Of a DNA stretch of 46,617 nt, positions 1-6,951 are shown piece by piece. The stretch covers positions 1 through 46,617 of the forward strand of contig NZ_FNVG01000032.1 of NCBI RefSeq assembly GCF_900107935.1, read 5' to 3'. The first letter of the stretch is position 1. The number at the start of each line of letters is the position of its first letter. The notes beneath the pieces were generated by a model, which made no database searches, had not been told where the DNA came from, and was given only the letters and a program-made list of their open reading frames with translations. Made by a program: the position numbers and the translations under genes. Source of the stretch: Vibrio hangzhouensis. Lineage in GTDB: Bacteria; Pseudomonadota; Gammaproteobacteria; Enterobacterales; Vibrionaceae.

Positions 1-108
1 GCTTTGTTAGCGATTTTCGATTTAGAGCCACTAGATCTTCAAATCACTGCCGCGCCTAGAAGCCAAGTAATTCTCGCTGAACACGCATCTTGAGGTTACT
101 TGAGTATA
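1..108 (+). repeat. Right part of the 266-bp palindromic repeat (copy 1, cut by window start)
   Basis: This matches the last 108 bases of the full copies at 1089-1354 and 4797-5062, in the same orientation. The only difference I see in the shared part is ACAC for ACAA near position 82-84. It ends in the terminal sequence TTGAGGTTACTTGAGTATA. The left part lies outside the window. It carries one side of the arm that in full copies pairs TAGAAGCCAAGTAA with TTACTTGGCTTCTA. Confidence 0.9.
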
Positions 109-127
109 ACATTGTTTTCTTGAGCCA

Positions 128-286
128 TTAATAGAGGCGATCTGACTCATTGTCGACTTCTTTTTCTGTGTCAGCATCACTTAAATAGGGATCGTAGCAG
201 CAGTCACCAATATCGTTTCTGGGACACACGTGTTCGGTGTTTCTTTCGATCATAGGGGTGTTACACATAGGGCAGGTCCGATCCAT
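128..286 (-). CDS. Small Cys-rich (zinc-ribbon-like) protein, 52 aa
   Basis: A 52-codon frame reads from ATG at 286 to TAA at 128-130. It has a good ribosome site, GGAG about 7 bases before the ATG. The protein starts MDRTCPMCNTPMIERNTEHV, then has CPRND and DCCYDPY, and ends in an acidic tail. The CxxC pair (C5, C8) followed by C21 and the CC pair (C29, C30) resembles a small zinc-ribbon or treble-clef metal site. I do not recognise a named family. It is on the same strand as psiE, about 330 bases downstream of it, so it could be a separate unit or a distal gene of the same transcript. Function is unknown; metal binding is an inference from the cysteines. Confidence 0.72.
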   Translation of the reverse strand: MDRTCPMCNTPMIERNTEHVCPRNDIGDCCYDPYLSDADTEKEVDNESDRLY

Positions 287-464
287 AATCTATCTCCTAG
301 TTTCAACTGACGTGACGTATCAAAGAGCGTGCGTTGCCGTTGCATGTTGAGAGCGACAATGCCTAAAACCGGCTTTTTCCGGCTTTTTCAAGCGAATGAT
401 ATTGGTATAGATAGCAATGTAGAACATTTCAATGGCAGTTTTGTGAATGCCCGGAAGAGTATGA

Positions 465-581
465 ATGTTTGCTTACAAACATAGGAGGACCGTCTCTGTT
501 TGAGATTAGGGTAGTAATCTGAATATACGGGATATTTGTTGGTTTTTAGTTGAAAAACCTCAGAGACAGCGTTTATCCCGT
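465..581. other. Dense cluster of inverted repeats, possible structured RNA
   Basis: In the 334-base gap between psiE and the small Cys-rich gene, 117 bases hold several perfect pairings. ATGTTTG (465-471) pairs with CAAACAT (476-482). AGATTA (503-508) pairs with TAATCT (515-520). GGTTTTT (541-547) pairs with AAAAACC (553-559). GTCTCTG (492-498) pairs with CAGAGAC (561-567) and encloses the previous two, giving a three-way junction. ACGGGATA (527-534) pairs with TATCCCGT (574-581), which would form a pseudoknot or an alternative fold. The pairings are seen; that they act as RNA, and on which strand, is inference. I match it to no known riboswitch or small RNA. The rest of the gap (287-464, 582-620) shows nothing I can name. 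Confidence 0.4.
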
Positions 582-620
582 AGACATACTTTCTTACAGA
601 TATTCACCTTAACTTCGAAT

Positions 621-1046
621 TCATTCGTCGGGTTTATTGGTTTTGGAATCCACGTAAGGCCAATAGTGATGTCCTACACGAATCAGTAAGGTTGCTGCCG
701 CAAGGATAAACGCCGCAACGGACAGCCAAACGACAGGTACAGCATCCAGTTCTTTCATGCCCAATGTGATGTAACGAGCGATGGCCATCATGGCGATGTA
801 GATCGGGTACCGCACGGGGATCTTACCGTTCATGACAAATTGCTGAACCATAGCCAGTACTTCCAAATATATGAACATCAGAAGAATGTCAGTCAGTTGT
901 ACACGTCCTTCTGTAAACACGTGCATAAACTCTGCGAGCATAGCGAATAAAGTCGCAAGTGTGATGGCAACGAGCAATACGGCTTCGAGGATATGAAAGA
1001 CTTTTAAAAAAGGTCTACTGAATGATTTTGGTAAATGAGAAGGCAT
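621..1046 (-). CDS. psiE: PsiE-family phosphate-starvation-inducible membrane protein
   Basis: The 141-residue protein has the PsiE layout. A short basic N-terminus is followed by about four membrane segments (near residues 17-40, 50-70, 78-95 and 103-122). The loop holds FIYLEVLAMVQQFVMNGKIP and RYPIYIAMMAIARYI, which are typical of PsiE. The family is an inner-membrane protein of unknown biochemical role, induced by phosphate starvation in Escherichia coli. The start has no strong ribosome site, but no better start is visible. Only 42 bases separate the ATG from repeat copy 2, so the promoter must overlap the repeat or lie in a palindrome at its edge. No clear Pho box was seen. Confidence 0.85.
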   Translation of the reverse strand: MPSHLPKSFSRPFLKVFHILEAVLLVAITLATLFAMLAEFMHVFTEGRVQLTDILLMFIYLEVLAMVQQFVMNGKIPVRYPIYIAMMAIARYITLGMKELDAVPVVWLSVAAFILAAATLLIRVGHHYWPYVDSKTNKPDE

Positions 1047-1072
1047 GATTATTTGTAATTAATTGTGAATCC

Positions 1073-1090
1073 TATGCTTACCTTAGCATA
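1073..1090. promoter_or_regulatory. psiE: Inverted repeat TATGCT-N6-AGCATA before psiE
   Basis: TATGCT at 1073-1078 and AGCATA at 1085-1090 form a perfect dyad between the psiE start codon and repeat copy 2, overlapping the repeat's first two bases. It could be an operator or a leader hairpin for psiE. No known regulator consensus fits it. Confidence 0.3.
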
Positions 1091-1354
1091 TACTCAAGTG
1101 ACCTCAAGATAAAGGACTCAGAGCTTCATCAAGGTGTTCAGTTCAAGGAAAATAGTTGAAGGAATGGCTATTCCCTTTCGAAGCTATTTGACGCAGAAAT
1201 GAGCACCTTGATGAGCTCCCAAAGGGCGAGTTTACTTGGCTTCTATGCTTTGTTAGCGATTTTCGATTTAGAGCCACTAGATCTTCAAATCACTGCCGCG
1301 CCTAGAAGCCAAGTAATTCTCGCTGAACAAGCATCTTGAGGTTACTTGAGTATA
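1089..1354 (+). repeat. Full 266-bp palindromic repeat (copy 2)
   Basis: This copy runs from TATACTCAAGTGACCTCAAG to TTGAGGTTACTTGAGTATA, so the ends are imperfect inverted repeats of about 20-24 bases. The interior has two large arms. In arm A, 1121-1136 pairs with 1204-1218 (GAGCTTCATCAAGGTG with CACCTTGATGAGCTC, one bulged base). In arm B, 1226-1245 pairs with 1303-1323, including 14 perfect pairs over TTACTTGGCTTCTA. It has no coding frame of its own, so it looks like a non-autonomous MITE or ERIC-type intergenic element. It differs from copy 3 at about seven positions. Confidence 0.9.
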
Positions 1355-1397
1355 CATCGATTGAACGTGCGCCTTCCTAACGTTCAGAATTACAAAG

Positions 1398-1426
1398 TAA
1401 AAAAGCCCGCCTTTTACAGCGGACTT
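1398..1426 (-). terminator. Rho-independent terminator after malE
   Basis: On the minus strand AAGTCCGC (1426-1419) pairs with GCGGGCTT (1410-1403) through one G-U pair, followed by a run of T. It lies about 33 bases past the malE stop codon. Confidence 0.85.
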
Positions 1427-1458
1427 GACCTACGATCAAAAACGGAGTCGTATAATCT

Positions 1459-2634
1459 TTATCTTAGAATTTGTTTCTCTGCGGTAGCTAGTGCGTCCTG
1501 TACGGTTTGTCGACCATTTAATGCATTTTCGATAGCCGCACCTTCAGAAATCCAGTAAGTCATCATTTGTGGAATAGCAGGCATGATTTCGCCATTTTCA
1601 GCGTTAACCATTGTCGACTTAATACGGGAGTCCGACTCAAGAGAGTTCTGGAACGTCTTCAATGTGACGGCGCCCAGAGGTTTGTCGTTGTTGATGGTTT
1701 CTAAGGCTTCGTCAGTAAACAGGTAGTTCTCGATAAACTCCACCGCCAGGTCTTCATTGGGGCTGGCAGAACTGATGCCCGCGCTCAGAATACCGACAAA
1801 TGGGTTAGACTTCTCTCCGTTTAAGGTAGGGAAGGTGGCAACACCATAATTGAGACCTGCCTTGTCAAGGTTACCCCAAGACCAAGGGCCGTTGATGGTC
1901 ATGGCGACATCACCTTTAGCAAATGCGGATTCTGCGTTTGCGTAATCCATCCCCGGATCGACAATTCCTTTGTTTTTCATATCTAACAAGAAGGCGAGGT
2001 TTTGTTGTGCGCGTTGGTTATTGATGCCAAGGTCAGTGGCATCGTGACCATCGTCAGTCTTTTTGAACGAGTAACTCCCTGCAGAGACAATAGGCCAGGT
2101 AAAGTAAGCGTTTTTCACATCCCACATGATTGTTTGTTTACCCTGAGCCGCCATTCTAGCCTGAATCGCTGGTAACTCTTCCCACGATTTTGGTGGTTCT
2201 GGTAACAGATCTTTGTTGTAAATCAGAGAGATGGCTTCAATAGCCAATGGGTAACCTATTAGTTTGCCCTGATAGTTTACCGCATCCCAACTGAAGCCAA
2301 CCAATTTGTCCTGGAATTCTTTGCTTGGTTTCACTTCACGCAGCAGACCGGCTTCTGCGTAGCCACCAAAGCGGTCGTGTGCCCAAAAGATGATATCCGG
2401 GCCATCACCCGTTGCTGCGACCTGTTGAAAACGTGATTCAAGCGATTCTGGGAACTGAACACTGACTTTCACGCCGGTGTCTTGCTCGAATTGACGACCG
2501 ACTTCTGCCAGACCTTCGTAACCTTTGTCACTATTGATCCAGATTAGAAGTTCCCCTTCTGTCACTGCGAGTGCGGGCGTAGCGGTTAACGTTGCAAGTG
2601 CTAAAGCCGTTAAGGATGATTTTAGTTTTTTCAT
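1459..2634 (-). CDS. malE: Maltose/maltodextrin-binding periplasmic protein MalE
   Basis: The 391-residue protein closely resembles MalE, about 396 residues in E. coli. A signal peptide (MKKLKSSLTALALATLTATP, cut after ALA near residue 23) exports it. The mature chain has the MalE opening GELLIWINSDKGYEGLAEVG, then GDGPDIIFWAHDRFGGYAEAGLL, and AMTINGPWSWGNLDKAG. It captures maltodextrins in the periplasm for an ABC importer. MalF, MalG and MalK are not in the window; the only neighbour is a cytoplasmic amylase on the same strand, 191 bases upstream and separated by a terminator, so malE probably has its own promoter. This is an extra or detached malE, not the usual operon. Confidence 0.93.
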   Translation of the reverse strand: MKKLKSSLTALALATLTATPALAVTEGELLIWINSDKGYEGLAEVGRQFEQDTGVKVSVQFPESLESRFQQVAATGDGPDIIFWAHDRFGGYAEAGLLREVKPSKEFQDKLVGFSWDAVNYQGKLIGYPLAIEAISLIYNKDLLPEPPKSWEELPAIQARMAAQGKQTIMWDVKNAYFTWPIVSAGSYSFKKTDDGHDATDLGINNQRAQQNLAFLLDMKNKGIVDPGMDYANAESAFAKGDVAMTINGPWSWGNLDKAGLNYGVATFPTLNGEKSNPFVGILSAGISSASPNEDLAVEFIENYLFTDEALETINNDKPLGAVTLKTFQNSLESDSRIKSTMVNAENGEIMPAIPQMMTYWISEGAAIENALNGRQTVQDALATAEKQILR

Positions 2635-2765
2635 TGTTACTATCCTGACTATTTGGAATGGACCCAGAATAAACCGCCCAGCGCAAGACGAAAAATAGAC
2701 AATTTCGATTCTGCTATAGGTTTAATCTATTTCATATGGTCTTGATGTGATGTTGGTAGGTGCAA

Positions 2766-2796
2766 AATGACAAAGCCTCAGCGCAAAGGCTGAGGC
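2766..2796 (-). terminator. Terminator after the GH13 amylase gene
   Basis: GCCTCAGC (2775-2782) and GCTGAGGC (2789-2796) form a perfect 8-pair stem with a 6-base loop. On the minus strand it is followed by a T-rich stretch, TTTGTCATTTT. It sits between the amylase stop and malE. Confidence 0.75.
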
Positions 2797-2825
2797 CACT
2801 TGATGTTTTATCGGGATAGCTGAAT

Positions 2826-4634
2826 TTAGCGCTGCGGCGCGACTTCAAAAATATGTGATGCGAGAGGTTTTAGCTGACAATCAATACTTCCCATTCCGGC
2901 TTCAATGATAAGGCTGACTTTGTATGCACTGTCTAAGGCATCGGTAATAAGGTAATGACCGTCCTTTAAGCCCATTACCTGAATAATGTCGGTAGTTAGT
3001 CGAATCGGTGAATGAGAGCTTTGGACGGTATCAAAGTTTACCAGTACCAGAACATTGTGTGCCTGATAGTGACGCAGGTACCCGTACAACTTACTTTGCA
3101 ATTCACCTTGAGTGTGATCATTTTCCAGTCCCAGAGAGTGCATGCTGCCCTTCAGGGCAGGGCTTGTGAGTGAGTAGGTCATTAGCCTCTGATAGAAATT
3201 TCGCAGCTGTTGTTCGCTTTCTGTTGATTGGCCACCATCGAATGCACCATCGTTCATCCAGCGCTGGTGGCTTGGTACGCCAATATAATCAAAGATAGAG
3301 GTGCGTGTTGGCTGACCAAAACCTGCAATTTCAGCGCCCGCTTCACCGACTTCCTGGCCAAAGTACAGCATGGTTGGAGCGGAACTGATTGTTGCTGAAA
3401 CAACCATCGCTGGAATAGCATGTTCAGCCCGACCAGCGAAATCTGGGCAAGGAATGCGCTGCTCGTCGTGGTTATCAAGGAAATGAAGCATATGTGATTC
3501 AATGTCGGCTAACTCCGACTGGATTCGGGTGATATTTTTAGTGTGTCCATGCCCACGAATGATGTCCTTAAGTGAGTCATACAAGTCAACTTTATCGTAC
3601 AGTGCATCCATCTTTCCTAACTGTATATAATCCCGGTACAAATGTGGTTGATAGACTTCGGCAACTAAAAAAGCATCAGCATTTGTTCTTTTAATTGAAG
3701 TGTTTAAGAAGCTCCAGAATTCGACCGGTACCATTTCTGCCATGTCGTACCGGAAGCCGTCTACCCCCTGAGCGATCCAGTAAAGGGCGATATCACGGAA
3801 TTTTATCCAGGAACTGGGTACCTCTTTGTCAGACCAGAAATCAAAGTGTGCGTCACAGTCTTTTTCTCGATAATGTTCTGGCAGTTCAGGGAAGTCTTTG
3901 CTGCCATCCGGGCGAACGCCATAATTCACTTTTACCGTTTCATACCAGTCGTCAGCATTGGGTTTGGCCTGCCTCGAGCCATTCCCCGTCCATTTGGCCG
4001 GAAATTCCCTGTACGGTTTGGCCAGTTGAGGGTGATTTTCACCCCCTAGTGGTGTAAGGCTGGCGGGGATGTCGGGTAGCTCAAAGGCCTCACCGGGAAT
4101 GTAGTAAAAGTTATTCTCACGGGAGTACTCAACGCTGACATCATCGCTTGCTCCAAAATCAGACACACCATCAGGGTTGTTTAATCCTTCATATTGTCTT
4201 GCGACGTGATTGGGCACGATGTCAATAATGACTTTTAGCCCCGCATTATGCGTTCGCTCAATCAGTGCGTTGAACTCTTGGTTTCGTTTTGCTGGATCGT
4301 CAGCGAGATCCGGGTTAACAGAGTAGTAGTCTTTAACTGCGTAGGGTGAACCTGCCCTGCCTTTGACAACGGAAGGGTGGTCATTGCTAATGCCGAACTG
4401 GGTGTAATCTCTTACTAATGCATGATGAGGGATGCCGGTATACCAGATATGTGTCATGCCAAGTTCGCGTATCGATTGGAGTGCTTTATCTGTGATGTCG
4501 CTGAACTTTCCGACACCATTCTGTTCGATAGTGCCCCAAGGTTGGTTACGGCGGTTTTTGTTGCCATAGAGGCGAGTAAAAATTTGATACAGATGGATTC
4601 TTTGGTGGCGACTTATTGTTGGATTAATGTGCAT
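2826..4634 (-). CDS. Cytoplasmic alpha-amylase family (GH13) glycoside hydrolase
   Basis: The 602-residue protein has the four GH13 regions: DIVPNH (138-143), GFRYDMAE with nucleophile D297, LVAEVYQ with acid/base E326, and FLDNHD with D390. There is no signal peptide, so it should act on maltodextrins inside the cell. A C-terminal beta domain follows the barrel, near residues 510-600. The start at 4634 has GAG six bases upstream. It precedes malE on the same strand, fitting uptake plus hydrolysis of maltodextrins, although a terminator separates the two. Exact specificity (amylase, maltodextrin glucosidase or another) cannot be set from sequence alone. A MalT-like motif lies upstream. Confidence 0.88.
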   Translation of the reverse strand: MHINPTISRHQRIHLYQIFTRLYGNKNRRNQPWGTIEQNGVGKFSDITDKALQSIRELGMTHIWYTGIPHHALVRDYTQFGISNDHPSVVKGRAGSPYAVKDYYSVNPDLADDPAKRNQEFNALIERTHNAGLKVIIDIVPNHVARQYEGLNNPDGVSDFGASDDVSVEYSRENNFYYIPGEAFELPDIPASLTPLGGENHPQLAKPYREFPAKWTGNGSRQAKPNADDWYETVKVNYGVRPDGSKDFPELPEHYREKDCDAHFDFWSDKEVPSSWIKFRDIALYWIAQGVDGFRYDMAEMVPVEFWSFLNTSIKRTNADAFLVAEVYQPHLYRDYIQLGKMDALYDKVDLYDSLKDIIRGHGHTKNITRIQSELADIESHMLHFLDNHDEQRIPCPDFAGRAEHAIPAMVVSATISSAPTMLYFGQEVGEAGAEIAGFGQPTRTSIFDYIGVPSHQRWMNDGAFDGGQSTESEQQLRNFYQRLMTYSLTSPALKGSMHSLGLENDHTQGELQSKLYGYLRHYQAHNVLVLVNFDTVQSSHSPIRLTTDIIQVMGLKDGHYLITDALDSAYKVSLIIEAGMGSIDCQLKPLASHIFEVAPQR

Positions 4635-4715
4635 AGTTGTCTCACGAAACTAATATGTAGGATATAGAAAAAATCTATCGTATGACTGCAGTGTAGATGA
4701 AGGGACAATGAAAAA

Positions 4716-4725
4716 ACTCATCCTT
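4716..4725 (-). promoter_or_regulatory. Possible MalT box upstream of the amylase gene
   Basis: Read on the minus strand the sequence is AAGGATGAGT, sharing GGATGAG with the MalT box consensus GGGGAKGAGG. It lies about 80 bases before the amylase start. One weak match is suggestive only; MalT normally uses several boxes. Confidence 0.3.
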
Positions 4726-4796
4726 TTAACCCAGAATTGGGGGCGTAGATGACACATAGATAACACATGCAGTACCAAGGGTGGGGGCTGCATGTG

Positions 4797-5062
4797 TATA
4801 CTCAAGTGACCTCAAGATGCAGGACTCAGAGCTTCATCAAGGTGTTCAGTTTAGGGAAAATAGTTGAAGGAATGGCTATTTCCTTTCGAAGCTATTTGAC
4901 GCAGAAATGGGCACCTTGATGAGCTCCCAAAGGGCGAGTTTACTTGGCTTATATGCTTTGTTAGCGATTTTCGATTTAGAGCCACTAGATCTTCAAATCA
5001 CTGCCGCGCCTAGAAGCCAAGTAATTCTCGCTGAACAAGCATCTTGAGGTTACTTGAGTATA
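4797..5062 (+). repeat. Full 266-bp palindromic repeat (copy 3)
   Basis: It has the same length, orientation and ends as copy 2, with about seven substitutions. Differences include TTTAGGG for TTCAAGG, ATTTCC for ATTCCC, and TTATATG for TTCTATG. With copy 2 it flanks the malE-amylase module in direct orientation. It lies between the amylase upstream region and the thioesterase stop codon. Confidence 0.9.
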
Positions 5063-5078
5063 TTCTAGTATTTTTGGG

Positions 5079-5564
5079 CTATTTGAGATACTTTACGTGA
5101 GCTTCCATTTCCTCACCGATTTGTTTACGCATGTTCATCAGCTTGATGGCGGAGTCACGAAGCTGAATATCTTCTGATGTCTCAGGAATCCACTCCGGCA
5201 CCGTTGTGGGCTTGCCTTCCTCATCGACCGCCACCATGATGACGATACAGTGCGTGGTCAGTCGGTTCTTGAGTTCTTTCGGATCACTGGCTTGTACATC
5301 GATGGCAATATGCATCGAAGAGCGGCCGGTGTATATGACCTTGGCGCTGACCTCAACCAGATTTCCAACATGAATGGGTTGAACAAACCGGATTCCACCG
5401 GCGTATGCAGTGATGCAGTACTTGCCGCTCCAGGCAGCGGAACAAGCATAAGCGGCCAGATCGATCCATTTCATGACTGCGCCACCATGAACTTTTCCGC
5501 CAAAATTGACATCACCAGGTTCAGCAAGAAAACGGAGGGTAATATCTCTTTTGCCACTACTCAT
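5079..5564 (-). CDS. Acyl-CoA thioesterase, hotdog fold (YciA/ACOT type)
   Basis: A 161-residue protein starting MSSGKRDITLRFLAEPGDVN. The hotdog core shows GDVNFGGKVHGGAVMKWIDLAAYACS, where N-x-x-G-x-V-H-G-G is typical of acyl-CoA hydrolases and the Asp in KWIDLAAY is the usual catalytic acid. Next come GGIRFVQPIHVGNLVEVSAKV and GRSSMHIAIDVQA. It should hydrolyse acyl-CoA to free acid and CoA in the cytoplasm. The frame is open 11 codons further upstream, but AAGG nine bases before the ATG at 5564 favours this start. It appears monocistronic. The substrate chain length is unknown. Confidence 0.87.
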   Translation of the reverse strand: MSSGKRDITLRFLAEPGDVNFGGKVHGGAVMKWIDLAAYACSAAWSGKYCITAYAGGIRFVQPIHVGNLVEVSAKVIYTGRSSMHIAIDVQASDPKELKNRLTTHCIVIMVAVDEEGKPTTVPEWIPETSEDIQLRDSAIKLMNMRKQIGEEMEAHVKYLK

Positions 5565-5678
5565 TGTAAACATCCTTTTATCATTCTTTGGGCACAAGCG
5601 AGTATGACAAAATTGTTAACAATGTGCTATCACCAAGATAATCATGTCATTCATAAACTGCGATGAGGGATTTAAGGC

Positions 5679-6593
5679 CTACTGTTTGTCAATGGTCAGA
5701 TTCCGGTCCACCGGACGGATTGGTGTCTGACGGTTTCGAGTCTTAATTTGAGACAGAATAACACCGGAAATCACCATGAGCCCGCCAATGAAATGGTACT
5801 GAGTAATGGTTTCCCCCAGTAAGACTGCGGCTAACGCAACGGCAATAACAGGGAGGAGGTTCATAAACATAGCGCTATTGTCTGCCCCGATCACATCGAT
5901 TGCCTTTACCCAACATAACGGAGCGATGAGCGAGGCAAGAAGCCCGGCATAGGCAATTAAAGGCAACGACGCCGAAGTCGGCAGTACCGCGTTGCTGGAC
6001 AGTAATAGAGGGAATAACATGATGACCGCCAACATCCCCTGAGAATATATCAACATCCAGCTCGACAACTGCATCTTCCAACGTTTTAAAAGCACACAGT
6101 AAGTCGCATAGACAACTGCAGCGAGCACCATTAACGCGTCTCCCTGAGTGACATCCTGATGGAGGAAGAACAGTGCGTCACCCTGACCCAGCATAAATGC
6201 CAGTCCCGCCAGCGAAATGACGCCACCAGCAATGCTGAGCATCGAAATACGTTTGCCTAACAGTGGAACTGACAAAAAGACACTAATCAGAGGGACAAGT
6301 GACGTAATCAGTGCCATGTTCGAGGCTGAGGTCGTTAACGCAGCATAGTAGCCAAGGGATTGGTTGAGTACCATGCCAAGTAGTGCTAGAAATGCGAGCT
6401 TTGCACTGTTTCTTTTAATTTCGGGCCAGTATTTTTTGAGCTTCGGCAGGCAGAATGGTGTCATGACGGCCATTGCCAGAGCCCAGCGATAAAAACTCAT
6501 CGCACTGGGTTCAATGGCATCGGCTGCGAGCTTATTCACAATAGAATTTCCGCCCCAGATAAGTACGGTCAGGAAGGGAAGTAAGTAAACCAT
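5679..6593 (-). CDS. EamA/DMT-family transporter
   Basis: A 304-residue inner-membrane protein with ten predicted segments in two EamA halves. It opens MVYLLPFLTVLIWGGNSIVN; the WGGN motif is typical of the first EamA helix. The second half has MVLAAVVYATYCVLLKRWK and ends GGLMVISGVILSQIKTR. The family carries small metabolites, often amino acids, outward. The frame stays open 50 codons upstream into repeat copy 4, but GAGG six bases before the ATG at 6593 and the family alignment fix the start here. An AraC regulator is transcribed divergently and is the likely controller. The substrate is unknown. Confidence 0.87.
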   Translation of the reverse strand: MVYLLPFLTVLIWGGNSIVNKLAADAIEPSAMSFYRWALAMAVMTPFCLPKLKKYWPEIKRNSAKLAFLALLGMVLNQSLGYYAALTTSASNMALITSLVPLISVFLSVPLLGKRISMLSIAGGVISLAGLAFMLGQGDALFFLHQDVTQGDALMVLAAVVYATYCVLLKRWKMQLSSWMLIYSQGMLAVIMLFPLLLSSNAVLPTSASLPLIAYAGLLASLIAPLCWVKAIDVIGADNSAMFMNLLPVIAVALAAVLLGETITQYHFIGGLMVISGVILSQIKTRNRQTPIRPVDRNLTIDKQ

Positions 6594-6620
6594 TGTGAGC
6601 CTCGTCTCGATTTGTAAGAA

Positions 6621-6883
6621 TATACCCAAGTGACCCCAACATACTGATACAGCGAGATTTTCTTGGCTTGCAGACACGGCGGCGGCTTGAATGCATAGTG
6701 GGCCTATGCAGAAAGTAGCCAACAAAGGCTGTGAGCAAAGCAAACTCGCCTGAAGGGAGCACTAGGCAGGGCATATCTCGGCGTCAAATGCCCTTGAAAT
6801 GGACTGCCATTCCTACGGACATTTTCCTTGATATAAACCCTGTCTAGTGCTCTGAATCTGCATCTTGGGGTCACTTGGGTATA
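6621..6883 (+). repeat. Diverged 263-bp palindromic repeat (copy 4, CCC/GGG subfamily)
   Basis: The ends are TATACCCAAGTGACCCC and GGGGTCACTTGGGTATA, a variant of the ends of copies 1-3, but the interior is largely different. One internal arm pairs GAGCACTAGGCAGGG with CCCTGTCTAGTGCTC with a single mismatch. It fills most of the divergent intergenic region between the EamA gene and the AraC gene, so promoters on both sides must lie outside or at its edges. Confidence 0.85.
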
Positions 6884-6951
6884 CATAGTGTGACAGGTCG
6901 TTATAATTACAAATATCTCCATTAAGACATTGCGCGCGATAGGAAGACAAT

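Noticed and set aside
1346..1558. 70-codon plus-strand frame overlapping repeat copy 2 and the malE 3' end
   Set aside because: It has no ribosome site, begins inside the repeat, runs through the malE terminator and lies antisense to malE.
6594..6922. Minus-strand frames running through repeat copy 4, including a 50-codon extension of the EamA gene
   Set aside because: The coding potential comes from repeat sequence; the EamA family start with GAGG upstream is at 6593.
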